The notes under the pieces are model-generated. The model was not told the origin of the DNA and ran no database searches. It worked only from the letters and a program-made list of their open reading frames with translations. The position numbers and the translations under genes are program-made. Positions 45,605 to 57,854 of a DNA stretch of 64,000 bases are shown here, one piece after another. Source of the DNA: Trema orientale (taxonomy: Eukaryota; Streptophyta; Magnoliopsida; Rosales; Cannabaceae); the NCBI GenBank assembly GCA_002914845.1, contig JXTC01000679.1:6876-70875 (forward strand), written 5' to 3'. The first letter of the stretch is position 1. Each line of letters opens with the position of its first letter.

Positions 45605-48400
45605 TTAGACAATCCAAGCAGACTCATCTTTCCCTTCTGATCGTTCCAACCATGTCTGATGAACATGCACCCAAGTAAACCCATCTGAAATGCTACTACC
45701 CTGAAATGAAATACCATAATTATCTTAGAAAATCTCAAAGCGCAACTATGAGAAGAAACTAAACCAAAATAACTTCATATCTCATTGTCTCACCTCTCGT
45801 TGTCTCACCTTTAGACTTAATATGGCAGTTGTCACGCATGATTGCCGCTCCTCGCCTACAAAGGGTTTCAGAATTTGATACGACAAAAGGTGATTAGGCG
45901 TACATGAATTATTTATGAACGAAAATACAGATTATATCATTAATATAATTGGAAAAGAAAACCTTTTAAAAAGCTTGTATAAGAAGACTTCATTAGTTTT
46001 GGGGTAAAAATGCAAGATAATATTCTAAATCCAATATTTCATGGCAACTGTCCATTAAGCTTTTCTGACCGTGAAGAATGAAATCTCGAGTATTAACAAG
46101 AGAGAGTCCTACCAGATAATTCCCACTTATTAAACTTCACTAGCCATGCGTCTGAACTGATTTCCGAAGCCAATACTCTATCCACCCAGACACGAAATTG
46201 CTGTCCCTGTTTATCACCATAGTGGCTTCCCAATGCACTTATGCGGTCAGTAAGTTGTTGTTCCAAACCAGATGGATGCACAAAGACACCAGATGGAAGC
46301 TGATCCAAAGAAAAGCATATAAGTAAAATGATTTAAGAACTAACCAACAGACTGCATATCAGAGAACATTCAAGAAACGCCACATATCGAAGTAAAACCA
46401 CAAAGAAGCTCAAACAAGAAGAAAAGTTGATGTAGAAATAAACAAGGGACAGAGAATCACGACTATTTTGAATTAAATAGGAAAGTTTTTCACTGTTTCG
46501 AAAGTTCAATAATTTGAATTGACAGGAAGAATTGTCTTAACTAATAAGTTTTCTTCTGAAAGATGAGTTTAGAATATGCAAAAATCCAGGTATCCCACCG
46601 CAATTTGTATTGATATCAATTGACATACTGAAGAAAGAGATTCCATGCAAATAAATTTGGTCAGCTCATAAATGGACATTTAATAAAACTCCAATGCACA
46701 TCCAAATGTAAGAAAAGAAATTATTTTACTTCGTCTAAAAATATTTCGAGTAAGAGGAACCAAAAAAAAAAGGCAATTCTATTTGTGGAACACTCCTGTA
46801 CTATATAAAATATATTAAATCTACATCTTGTTTTATCTCTTGCACAGATATTTAGTGGAGGAACTTCAGCTTATACTAGCCAATGAAAGTATGAACCACC
46901 AGAATCATTAAGGCAAACTCCGCAAAACTAGCAGAACTATATCATATTATACACTGAAAAAGAGAGAGATTTAAACGTACAGAATTTGCTTTCAGACTTG
47001 CAATATACACCTCTGAGTGGGCGACTTCTGCACGCCTCCATCTCTCATAGAACAAGTAAAATTTTACTACTTCATGGCCAGGGTTAACATTTTCCAACTT
47101 ACATTCCAAGAAGTCACCAACATCCCTGGGAGACAAATTTGGTCCTAGATGAAAATAACCGATAGCTTCAATGATTCCAGCAGCACACCTCTCTTTTGCA
47201 TGAATAATCTTAGGATTGTCTCTGGCATTTTCAGCATGCCACTGCAACAATTCTTCTTGGGCATTCTTAACCTGTATAAGAAACTAATGTTAAAAATGAA
47301 GGGAATAGCAAATAAAGTTCGTTTTTCTGATGAGGTGAACAGGTTATAGGTATAAAGTGAATAAGGTAACTACCAACCATGACTCCATGTACTTCTGGGA
47401 TGCTAAAGAGCTCAGCATCATTTCCAGAGTCACCACAAACAAGGGTGTTGACGGGCAACTTTCCTTCAGTCCTAAATTTCTTGAGTAAGTAGGCAAGAGC
47501 TTGTCCTTTGCCAGCACCTTGAGGTAATATATCCAAATCAATTCCTCCACTGTAGATTATTTTAACATCTAACTGGAAAGTTTGAAGCAACATTTCAATG
47601 ATACGATAACAAGAAGATAACATCATACTCTGCTATCATGAAGTTTCTCTTAATCAGGTGAAGAAAAAAGGTTATTTCAATATAGATTGACAGAAATGGT
47701 GTGAAAAAACTACATCCTACCCCACGCTTTTCCAAAGCCTCTGAAAGAGCCTTTGTCACAGCTTGAGCTTTATCTTTCTTAACGTAAAAGCTGACCTTGT
47801 GCGCCCGTTGCTCGGTTTCTGCCTGAATTCAGCAGAATTTCAACTATTAAGAAGTATCATATGCATGAACCATTGTCCACAATATATCAAACCATCAGAA
47901 ACTATGATCAACTTATTTTACTACCACTATACATAATCCCTACCTGAAGAGTAAGTTCTTCAGGAAACTTGCTTGTTTCCTCTCTCACAATGTCCTTATC
48001 CCATTTCTGGTTCAGATATTCAACCCAACCGTCATCTGGGACCATAGAGTTACCATACGTTATCTCAGTTCCAACAGACATTATAGTAATATCTGGTGTT
48101 AACATGGGTTTCTCTTTCCTCAACTGTTTGTACAGTGTTGGTGACCTTCCGGTTGAGAAAACAAGCAAAGAATCATGACGATAATTTGCCTCCCACAACG
48201 CATTAAACCTAAGCAGAGAAAGGTTCTCGGAATCGTGATGATCAACCTGCAACAAAGGCATTGTTCACTTAATTAAAACACCGAGATAACAACAGACTAG
48301 ACCATGTCGGAGGCGTGAAGAAAACAATTAGGCAACCTACCATTGTATGATCAAGATCTGAAACTATCATGAGACGGGCAGAAGTGTTAAGCCTATCCAT
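45605..48400 (-). CDS. SPP: sucrose-6-phosphate phosphatase
   Basis: Coding exons on the minus strand: 48400-48341, 48246-47944, 47822-47721, 47572-47378, 47271-46981, 46299-46113, 45855-45809 and 45700-45605. They total 1281 nt, 426 aa plus stop, the usual SPP length. The enzyme is a cytosolic, Mg-dependent HAD phosphatase that hydrolyses sucrose-6F-phosphate to sucrose, the last step of sucrose synthesis after sucrose-phosphate synthase. Visible motifs: HAD motif I DLDHTM (15-20; Asp15 nucleophile, Asp17), motif [10 protein letters not shown] (50-57), motif [11 protein letters not shown] (174-181; Lys177), motif [10 protein letters not shown] (202-209). The plant C-terminal SPP domain follows (about 270-426; [20 protein letters not shown], then GVFVHPSG). 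A 5' UTR intron runs about 49166-48425. The exon 4 donor (GTTGGT at 47377) is weak but is the only frame-keeping choice I find. Confidence 0.95.
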
Positions 48401-49270
48401 GATTATCCTACTTCCAACCGGGACCTGCAAATAAAGTAAATAATAACTGAGACTATGAAGCAATTCATAGTGAATATCCCAAGGAAAAACGTTGTTATTA
48501 GGATAGATCTTGCTCGTGCTTAAGTTAGTGACCGTTTTAGACGTAGTTTCTCTACTCCTATAGGATTAATCAAAGGCGTAAAACATGCATAATTTTGTAA
48601 AACAGTACGTACTGTCAATGTAGCAAGAAGCGAGCGCAAACAAACATGGACACAAATATGCGCAAAAAGAAAAAGAAGACAATTTAATCGAAATAATCAA
48701 AAACATTAAGCAGCTTAAAAGAAAAAGAAGTTGAAAATAAACAGAATCCTATTTTCTATAAATAGTCATTGGCTATTATCATCAATTTTTAACAAACTAG
48801 CCTAGCAAGTCAGTCCTGAGTGGAGCCAACTTCTTCCCCGTACCCTGATATCCAAATTCAGTGAAAATTACACATTTCCAAAATTCACAATTGCCTTCAT
48901 TTCTCCCATTTTCTCACTAAGACAACAAAAGCCCATTAAATAGACACACTCATACAGGCAGTAGGCAGAAGAAACACACAGTGATTCAATAAACAAGTAA
49001 CCAGTACTCAATCCAGTAGAACCCAAAATCCAAAACCAAAAAACCCAGGAAAAAAAAAAATCCAAGCAAACTCCAAATTCCAGCAATAAAACCAAATCCC
49101 AGGAGAAATCAAAGTGAAAATCGCATACCCATTTGGTTAATTAAGATAAAATTTAAGAACAATTACCTGAAATTTGAGACGCAAAGTTGATGAATCCCAG
49201 AGATGAGGATAAAGAGCCAGTGATACCAATAAAAGATGGATTTTTATGGGAATGGAATTCGATCCAAATT
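48401..49270 (-). other. spliced 5' leader of SPP
   Basis: A 5' UTR exon (about 49270 to 49167) ends CAAATTTCAG with donor GTAATTGT. The acceptor is TTATTTGCAG at 48425, joining 24 bases upstream of the ATG. The 741-bp leader intron has no coding signal. Leader introns often raise expression of plant housekeeping genes, but that is inference here. Confidence 0.65.
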
Positions 49271-49360
49271 CGTTGGCGCTTCTTTTGTGGAAATGGCCAG
49301 TTAGACAAAATGTTTTATAATTGAAAAATGGAGTTATTTAAAAAAGAAGGTTACATTCGA

Positions 49361-49390
49361 CACGTGGCATATTATTGTTGGGTGCACGTG
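49361..49390. promoter_or_regulatory. paired G-boxes upstream of SPP
   Basis: CACGTGGC at 49361-49368 and CACGTG at 49385-49390, 24 bp apart, lie roughly 100 bp upstream of the probable SPP transcription start. The core CACGTG is the target of plant bZIP (ABF/GBF) and bHLH (PIF) factors; which one acts here cannot be told. Confidence 0.45.
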
Positions 49391-49399
49391 TGGATGCGG

Positions 49400-50690
49400 G
49401 TTCTGCTTTAGGTTTGAGATGGACGGTGGTGATGGAAGATCTTGATTGGGTAGAACAAAGCTAAACACCCACTCTGGGTTCCACCATCACGGGGTTGGGT
49501 ATCGTGTCCACATGACATAGTTTATATATAAGCAAATTATTTATTCTCCTTTTTTGGGTGGTTTCTTAAAAATGAAGGGTAAATGGAGATAAAAAGAGCA
49601 TATTCTTATTATATGCTTATTACTTGTAAAGACAAAAATATCGATTTTGATGGAAATATCAGACAAAAAAAATATACTGATATCAATAGAAATCTCAGAA
49701 AAAATGTATATAAAAAAATTAAAAAGAAAGCTTATTATAATTTAAAACTATAAAAATTACTTTATATCCAGGAAATACATGATTGTAGTACATACATGGA
49801 GTGGGAAAATATAATTAAAACGAAGGAAATAGATACAATTAGTATGGTTAAAGTATTACAAGCAATTTATATATGTAATATAATTTATGTAAGGTTCAAA
49901 CAAAATATTTATAACTAGAAAATACGTTGAAATATATTTATACATTGTGTATAAAAAAATTTATAAAATTGTTATACTATCATATATCCTCCAACGAAAA
50001 AGATAATTATTAACTTCCGATTTTTCTTCAAGTTCCGAAAATTCCACGAAATTTCTCCAAAACTTCTCAATGTCCTTGAAAAATTATACTCCCAATGTCT
50101 GAAATCGATATTTTTACTGAAATTGATATTTTTACTGAAATTTTGCCAATATTTTCATAAATTTCCCCTAAACTTTTTTGAATTTTTTTTACCCCTAAAA
50201 GATATTTTGGTACCTCTAATTTTCCAAAATTTTAGCCAAAATTTTAATGAATTTCGGTGAAATTTTTGTCCTTGGCCAACTTAATAACCCAACTCAACTC
50301 AAAAATGACAATTCGACCAAAAAATATGTGGTTTATAGATGTAATTTATTTTAAATTGAGACTATACGTTGGATTACATATTGAGGAGTTCTCAATCCAC
50401 AACTAACTTTATATGTTTAACTTATTAATAAAGTAAAATAGAAAACTCACTTGTTAGCTTATATTAGTATATATAGTTGTTAGTAGTTATATGAGAATAA
50501 CTTTTATATAAAAAATTAAATTGGCTAAAACAAAATACAGAGTAACAAAATTAGGATTTAATAGCATATTTTTTAACAATTGAAAACTAAAACAAAAAAG
50601 AAAAAAAAGAAAAATAAAAACTATAAACTCAAAAACCCAACCCAAACCAACTCAACAAAGTTTGGATTATTAAGTTTCTCTAACTACTTC
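49400..50690. other. AT-rich intergenic region
   Basis: No gene. Short repeated phrases around 50080-50270 (CCGATTTT, GAAATTTTTG, CCAAAATTTTAGCC) suggest an old unclassified repeat. Confidence 0.45.
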
Positions 50691-51468
50691 GAGGCCGTCT
50701 GGTATAGGGAGTTCCAAGTTTTTAGATTACTAGAAAAGATGAGAAGGGTCATGTGACTGCCTGAGAATCTGAAAAACTCTATTTTGTTAGGCACTAGAAT
50801 CTTGCATGTGATTCCAAAGAATGTCTTAATCTATGTTTGGTTATATATGAGAATGCACTGAATTTTTTATATTTTGTTCGAAATACCTTCAATAATAATA
50901 TTTTTAGTTTTTTATATACTTAGTTGACATAATACGCTTCAAAAGTATAAATTTACTTTTTTTAGAAAATAATTATTTTTATAAAAATAATCATATAATA
51001 AGTTTTAAATATTTAAATAAATAAGTATGTCATAAGGACCATATTTGCAGTATATTATCATGTAACAATGTTGTTATATTCATACTAACTAACATCAATA
51101 AACTAATTATAAAATGCAACATATTTATATCAAATTTCAAATACATTCTAAAAAGCTTCATCCCATAAAAGAGTTTCAAAATAAAACATATCTAGATCAT
51201 TTCCCCGTCAAAAGTTACATCACATAAGAAGGATATTAACTTTCCTAGAGTTACCACAAAAGATGGAAAATATTACAATCCCACCATTTCTAAAGTTTCA
51301 TCCAAAAAAAAAAAAAATATATATGTCAAACTTTCTAAAGTTATCAACAAAGTTTGTAAGTATGATATAATGCAATAACTTCAAAAGTTACATCTTAATT
51401 CATTCAAATGATTTCCTAAATTAATCACAAAAAAATTTTCAATAGATCACCATAAGATCCAATGCAAC

Positions 51469-52026
51469 TCATCCAACCAATTGCATAAGAAATATAAGCT
51501 GGAATTCATCATCCAAGGTAAAGAAATAATTGGTGTTAGCTTGATTTTGGACAAGAAGTTGCCCAAGCTTAACTTGTTCATCATTCGTCAATCCATCAAT
51601 CTTTTTAAGTTCCTCAAATACTTTCATCCTCCTAGCAGCACAATTAGTTTCAAATTGAAAACAATCAGCAAGTCTTCTAATAATATCACTTGCAGTAGCT
51701 TGCATATTACCAAATTTGTTCACTGGAGTCATTAAGTATATCAACTAATGGGTCTCTATTCTTGGCTCTTTTCTTACCCTTTGTACCTGCTTGTGTTGAT
51801 GGTGTGTTTGTGCCACTCAAGCTTGCATTCGTATCAAGCTCATCTAATGGAGCAAAAGGATCATACTCAATTTGTTTATCATTATGAATCTTTGTTTCCA
51901 TCTCTTCAATCGTTTCAAAGAACCCTATGGTACCTCATCCAGTAGCACGATCCTTTCCAAACACAATTCTCAATTCATCATAATATGGAAATGACTTGTT
52001 TAATAAACATTTGGCATTTGGATGAC
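51469..52026 (-). pseudogene. Harbinger-associated Myb/SANT-like protein, fragment
   Basis: Reading from about 52026: HPNAKCLLNKSFPYYDEL, then IVFGKDRATG, an in-frame TGA (about 51941), then GFFETIEEMETK. After a frameshift near 51720-51745 the protein continues DIIRRLADCFQFETNCAARR and KVFEELKKIDGLTNDEQVKL. The segment LLNKSFPYYDELRIVFGKDR is typical of the Myb/SANT-like domain of plant Harbinger partner proteins. The start of the domain is missing. Confidence 0.65.
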
Positions 52027-52046
52027 TTTATAATAGTAAATAATAT

Positions 52047-52439
52047 TTAAAAAAAATGTGTCAAGAACAAGTTAAAGAACATTAACCTAGGCCTATCTGA
52101 TGCTAGAATATTAATCTTAATATATATACCATCTGGTGCTCGTAAATAATTCGTAAACCATATCCACCTTTCATCATTTGAAATATCAAGAACTAGTTCA
52201 GGCTTATTTAGCAATAACTCACCGAAATATAACAAAGATTTTAAAACTATATTGAATTGTCTACTAATAGTTTCACCAAAACGTATAAATTGACGTCTCA
52301 TAATTCTATTCTTAACATCATAGGTAATAATATATAAAAATATAGCTAGCATTTCTTCCACATCTATGTTTTTTGTTTCTTTTAAACCCCCACTAGTTCT
52401 AAGGTGACGACATAAAATAGAAAATGTTCTCCTATTCAT
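52047..52439 (-). pseudogene. Harbinger transposase, N-terminal fragment
   Basis: An intact frame of 130 codons resembling HARBI1-like nucleases (MNRRTF, RHLRTSGGLK, FGETISRQFN, APDGIYIKIN). It stops at about the point where the DDE domain should continue, so only the first catalytic Asp (in PDGIYIK) remains and the second Asp and the Glu are missing. It therefore cannot be an active transposase. The frame end (RPRLMFF) coincides with the break to Myb-like sequence. Confidence 0.65.
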
Positions 52440-52889
52440 AAGATTGCTCTCTATATATGCATATTAAATTACTTTCATGTATTATTTGGTGATAATTTAA
52501 TTGACGTATATGATGCTGACATAAAGAAATTTTACAATAAATTTTTTTCATACTTAAACGCCTCCCAGAGAATAAACATTAGGAAAATTAAAAAGATATG
52601 TCATCTGATTAAACATTTCCATGTATTGAACCAAAATTAAAATAATTCTTTTCTTTGTAACCAAAGGAAGACGAGCCATATCTGCAAGTAAAAGTTACAA
52701 TTGAAAAAATAGTGACTTTGATGCTAGTTTTATCAATTAAAAAATCGTAGAAACTATTGCAATATATGTTTAATCTATATCTTTGATAGCAAAAATAATC
52801 TATGTTTAATCTATTGCAAATAAGTTGGCTCTCCTGAGTAAAATTTACACAAGATGGTTCAAATAATGTGCTTCACAAATGAGATTTTT
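52440..52889. other. unassigned AT-rich sequence between transposon remnants
   Basis: No coding similarity seen. It may belong to the 5' part of the Harbinger element. Confidence 0.4.
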
Positions 52890-53617
52890 TTAACTATTGA
52901 GATCGAAGTTGAATCCGATACGGACGTAACGCAAAAAAAATGAGGCAAATTAGAGCTAAAATGAAGAAATGGCGCACCCAGGAAGCTGCAGCACTAGAGA
53001 GTAGAAAAATGGCCCTAAAGCGCCACTTTTGGTACTGCAGCGCCAACTCTCGGAAACTTTTGGTACCGTGGTACCACCGTCTGTGTCTTAGGTTAATAAT
53101 TAACGGCTGAGATCAATTTTTTGACGATCCAAGGGTCCAGAATCGGCCTGCCTTAAGTTTGCACGAGCCACCTCTTTAAAACTCTATCTTTAGGGCTGAA
53201 AGAGGCATGTTGGAATAGAGAGAAAAAGAGGGAGGCAGCCATAGAAGGAGAGGAAGAAGATGAATATAAGCTCCAATCCTCCATTTCTTGATTTCCTCCA
53301 CAACATTAATACCACCCTTTGTTCATACCATCTTTTTTTCATTTTTTCGTAAATTTTTCTTTGTATTTTCCATATTTAGAGAGTAGTATAGTTCAGAGCA
53401 AATCCTAGAGAGACGATTCAATGGAACAAGAGCCAAGCTTGGAGGAGTAGCTTGACAACCTCCTTGAACACCTTTATGCTTTTCTAAGGGAGAATTCTAT
53501 AACTTTTCTCTCTTTGATTTTGTATTTTTTGAATTTATTGGATTATAATATCATAGTTCTCAATTTATATTATGAACTAAATATTTCTTTGTTTAGTTTT
53601 TCTATGTGAGTAAGAAT

Positions 53618-54193
53618 GTGGTTGACGATGTGGCTGGTGGATCTTTGTATAATAAAACAGTTGATGAAGCATATGAGCTAATAAAAACAATGGCTTAAGA
53701 TTATCAATTTCCGAGGGAATATTCTATGCCAAAGAGAGCTGCCAGAGTCTACAAAGATGATACTGTCTTAGCTTTGCCTGTTCAAGTAGCTACCTTGTCC
53801 AGCTAGCTAAATAATTAGAGAGCAAACACCATTCAAACTCCGTACCAAGAGTGCAAATTATGTGGAAAGGACCATATGAGAGCTAATTGCCGATTTGGAA
53901 GTTCGTTTACATCAAACACCATTGAACAAACAAATTATGTGTCTAACTTCCAACAACAACATAATCTATACACTGACACATATGATCCAGGGTGGCAGAT
54001 TCATTCAAATTTCTCATGGAGCAACAATCAAAATTCGATGAATCTTCAACCTGAATTTCAGCAACAAGAAAAGAAGGTGTCTTTGGAAGATGCTCTCGCC
54101 CAACTTGCTCAAGTGACATCCGGCTTCATGACAGATATGGAGAAAATTTCACAAGATCAATACACATCCTCCGAAACCTTGAGGTACAAATGA
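53618..54193 (+). pseudogene. retrotransposon gag fragment with CCHC-type knuckle
   Basis: The frame reads DDVAGGSLYNKTVDEAYELI, then KTMA-stop-DYQFPREYSM and PKRAARVYKDDTVLALPV, with in-frame stops at 53696, 53804 and 53816. The knuckle CKLCGKDHMRANC (C-x2-C-x3-H-x4-C) follows. An open stretch from 53876 to 54193 ends the fragment, and a frameshift leads into HILRNLEVQMSQLTSFVLGG, a common gag C-terminal motif. Three stops and the frameshift show it is not functional. Confidence 0.7.
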
Positions 54194-54786
54194 GTCAATT
54201 GACAAGTTTTGTATTGGGAGGACCACCAGAATATTTATCAAGCAATATCGAGCCTACTAACCCAAAGATGCAAGATATGGAAATTATGCATGAGAGTGGT
54301 GAATAACTCGGTGAGTCACAAAATAATTCGAAAGAATTTGCGGAAAGACAAGCTTCTACCGCTCTTTTTCAATCACTAATTCCAATTCCAAGTGAAGTGG
54401 ATGAGAACAATGAGGAGCAACTTGAAGGCACTATCATGGACATTAAGGAAGCTCTTTCAACAATACCACAGATATAATTAGCCGAATCATTGGATATCAA
54501 CTGTCCAGAAGTACAACTAGAAGCCTGAATAGTTCAATCTGAGACAACGAAAGCTGAAAGGGGAAAGACTATGGAGGATACACATTACTTGATAGCTTTT
54601 CCAAATTATATTCATGGAAGAAAGCCTAAATTTAAGAAACTTATGAAAGAATTACTTAGGCCATTGTTGTCCATCCAAAAGCCTCCAATACTTAAGCATA
54701 AGTCCTTGCCCTCTTGTTATCGATATGTATACATGGGTGATGCTTAAGAGAACGCCATGAATGAGCTGTTGAAGACTATAAATTAA

Positions 54787-56288
54787 GCGCTTCTTGGGAG
54801 GAAACCCATGTTTCTATTCTTTTTATTTTGTTTTAGTTATTTTCATTTTTATTTTCTTTTATTATATTTTGTTTGTTTTATATGACTTAGGTTCTTGCAC
54901 AAGTTTGGGGGTTATCAATATGAACTTCAATGATCAACAAAAAGTCTCCATCTTTATGTAACAATTTAAAGAAGTTTTTTTTACCTTCTCTTTTATCTTT
55001 AATATTGAGGACAATGTTAATTTTAAGTTTGGGGATAGGGAGTAATAAAAAAGGGAAAATTGAGTATTAATTTGTTTAATTTAGTAGGTTTGGACCGATG
55101 ATGAGAATATGATTGAGATGAACATAGCTTTTGGAAAATGATAAATGTTGACTTAGTCTGTGTGCTTGATTTTAATGTTGGTTTTGCTTTACTTGCGATC
55201 TTTTCACTCATTTGAGCATATAGTCATGCATGTTTAGCTATTTGGAAACTTAGAGAAGGGTTATACGAATTAAGTCTATTCTTTAGATCTCAACAAATTC
55301 TAGAACTTGTTTGAAAATTGTTTGAGGAGAAATCCTAGACTACACCTTACTAAGGAAATGATTTAGGCTATTTTTGAACCGTTTGAGCCTTTCGAGCTTA
55401 CCATTGCATATGTTCATCCCTAGTCATCCTTTTTGAGCCTAATATATACATTTTCTTTATTAACCACATTCTTAGCCTAGCCTTTAATTCTATCTCTATT
55501 ACCTTTTATACCATAAGCATGTGATTGATTTGGAATTTATGATGAACTATTTTATATATGAAAGGAATGGTGGAGTTGAGAACGAGAAAAAAAAAATATT
55601 TGTGTTACACCCTTAGTTCGTACATCAAAAGAATAAGTTTGGGGGTGTAGTAACGCAAATTTAGGAGAAAAAAAAAAAGAAAAGAAAAGAAAAAAGTTAG
55701 AAAAATAAAGAAAGTGTTGACAAAAGAAAGTTTAAAAATAAGTTTAGGGGTGCTGATGGAAGTCTTAAGTCAAGCTTCTTAAACGGTTTTAGAGAAAGGT
55801 GTATACTTATGGTGTGAGTATGAACTAAGCTTAAAATATTCATTTTTATCTTACCCTCACCTAGCCATATATTACAAGCTTAATGAAGTCCTATTGATCT
55901 TTGGTTTGTGTTAGTCTACATTAGTAGAGAACGGTTAGAAAAACAAGCATATGAAATTTTAAAACAAATGCTTACTTAGAGATCAATCTTAATTCACTTA
56001 TTTGCATAAACTGATCCAAGTTACGAGTGGTTAGATATCATTGGCTATACATACATACACGTGAAGGATCAAGAAAAGTAAGGCTAATATTGAAGTTGAA
56101 ATTCTAGATATTGTTGATGTTTTGAAGTTTTCCTTAAGTTAATGATTATATGCAATCTTTGAGGCCTGTTTACATTCTAAATTGAATCAATATCCAAGTT
56201 TTAGTTTTTAGGTGTTTTATTTACCTTTATTTCTTCCTTTGTGTTTGTTTTACTCGAGGACGAGCAAAATGTTAAGTTTGGGGGTAAT
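54787..56288 (+). other. retrotransposon non-coding tract with repeated polypurine motifs
   Basis: After GCGCTTCTTGGGAGGAAACC there is no coding. The motif AAGTTTGGGG occurs at about 54902, 55025, 55628 and 56274 (last = polypurine tract), plus a variant AAGTTTAGGGG near 55740. This is typical of Athila/Tat elements. Confidence 0.6.
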
Positions 56289-57619
56289 TGATGAGTGAGT
56301 TTTACTCACGAATTAGAGACCATTTAAGCAAGACATTTAGTGGATTCTCGGAGTATTTCGTGGGTTTTATTTGTGTTATTAATGTTTTGAGCATAGGTTA
56401 GATAATTTTGATACACTTGGTGGTATTTAGAGCAAAATTGCATAGTTGTGGCATGACCGACAAAGTAAGGGAGTGCCTTGGCACATGTTATTGGCACTAG
56501 AGCACTTTGGAGATTCAAAAGGAGCAAATTTTTAAAGAGGAAAAAAGTTCCAAAGGATATAGCGCCCCAGCACCATGTTAGTAGTGCTCTGGTACTAGTT
56601 CGAGCACAAAAAGAGACTTGGCATCCAGGGTGGCACCCCAGCGCTGTGTTAATGGTGCCTCGGCGCCGCGCTGTGGAAATTTAGTATATCTTTTTCTTTG
56701 GATGCCTTTTGATCTAATTTTTGATGTGGCCGCCTCCAAACTTATAAATAGGTTTTTTTAGGACTTATTTGGGGACTTTTGAGAGCTTTAGACTACAAGA
56801 GAGATAGAGAGAGAACGAGTTCAAGAGGAGAGGTTCAGCACGAGCCAGAGATGGGAGTGCTAAAACTCAAATTTGTTTAGAATTTTTCTTTCTTTACTCT
56901 TTATGTTCAAAAATATCATGTTTTCTTTTACTTTAGCCATGAACTAAATCTATTTTCTAGGGCTACGATGTAGCCAGATTATGATGTATTGAATTATTTC
57001 AATTTCAATTTAATTTTATGTTTATTTCCATTCTATGCTAATTATATTAATTTATGCTAAATGTTTGTGAGAGCCTGATCAACTTTTGTATTAATTAGAG
57101 GTTTAATCCAAGGAGGATTGAATTTGTCTTGATTAATATGACATGAGATTATCATAGGATAGAGATATCTCTGAAGTTTGTGCAGTAATATGAATTTCTT
57201 GTGCTTAATAAGTTTTGATAGGTTCATGGTTTATACAGAAATATTGGAACTTATATATTAAAATATGTTTGTTAATTCTTGAGAAAGATTAATGGATATA
57301 ATAGAAAAATTCGCTGTTAGCATATGGAATCGACATTAATAGACTTGATTGAATAATTTAGACGGATTAGTCTAGGTGAATCAAAAACCCTAAGTCTTTA
57401 GCTACTTAATTGTTCTATTTAATATTTTGTTTTACTTTTCTTTTTATTTATTTATTTAGATTTATTTTTGTGAAATTCTTCCTTTTGATTTGCTTTCAAA
57501 TAAAATTAGAGTTAGACAATTTTCTTCCTTAGTAAGTACAGTACTCGTGGAAACGATACTTATACATACACTTTATTACTTGTTCGATACGTGCACTTAC
57601 ATTCATTATTTTTACAACA
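56289..57619 (+). repeat. 3' LTR of the Ty3/gypsy remnant
   Basis: Starts TGATGAGTGAGTTTTACTCA directly after the polypurine tract and ends near TACGTGCACTTACA...CAACA. It contains CAGCGC-rich repeated phrases (about 56570-56670) and a TATA box CTTATAAATAGG (about 56740-56751). The last 80 bases (CTCGTGGAAACGATACTTAT, TTACTTGTTCGATACG) match typical ends of this lineage. The exact 3' edge is approximate. Confidence 0.65.
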
Positions 57620-57854
57620 CCTCTTTTTCAATATTTCTCAAAAAAAAATATATATAATCCGGACTGAAAAAAACCACGCTCCTAATGTTGGAGGTATTTT
57701 AGTACAAAATGTAACTTTCAGAGAGACATTAAAAGGGTAGTTTGATGTTTTAGATTAGAATTGTCATAGAAGATATTTAATAAAATTTATTGTAATATAG
57801 TAAAAAAAAAAAAAAAAAAACCATTTTTCTAGGATTAGAAAAATAGAAAGAGTT

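Larger units (their letters stand above)
50692..52439 (-). mobile_element. PIF/Harbinger DNA transposon remnant
   Basis: Two decayed protein fragments are in the same orientation. At 52439-52047 is the N-terminal part of a Harbinger transposase (starts MNRRTFSILCRHLRTSGGLK; residues ISNDERWIWF and APDGIYIKIN correspond to the region of the first catalytic Asp), then it breaks off. At about 52026-51469 is the Myb/SANT-like partner protein (see pseudogene entries). The 3' end may be near 50692, where GGCCGTCTGGTATAGGG resembles a Harbinger terminal repeat. The opposite terminus was not found. Order, families and spacing fit one element with an internal deletion. Confidence 0.65.
52890..57619 (+). 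mobile_element. degenerate Ty3/gypsy retrotransposon, Athila/Tat-like
   Basis: Layout: an LTR-like region (about 52890-53610, related in style to the 3' LTR but not alignable by eye); a gag fragment (53618-54193); a further gag-like stretch (to about 54780); a long non-coding tract with several AAGTTTGGGGG motifs; a polypurine tract (AAGTTTGGGGGT, 56274-56285); and a 3' LTR (56289-57619). Protease, reverse transcriptase, RNase H and integrase are absent. Primer-binding site and gag start appear to have been deleted with the end of the 5' LTR. The lineage is called from the gag motifs, the GCGCTTCTTGGGAGGAAACC sequence (54787) and the repeated polypurine motifs, all from memory. Confidence 0.65.
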
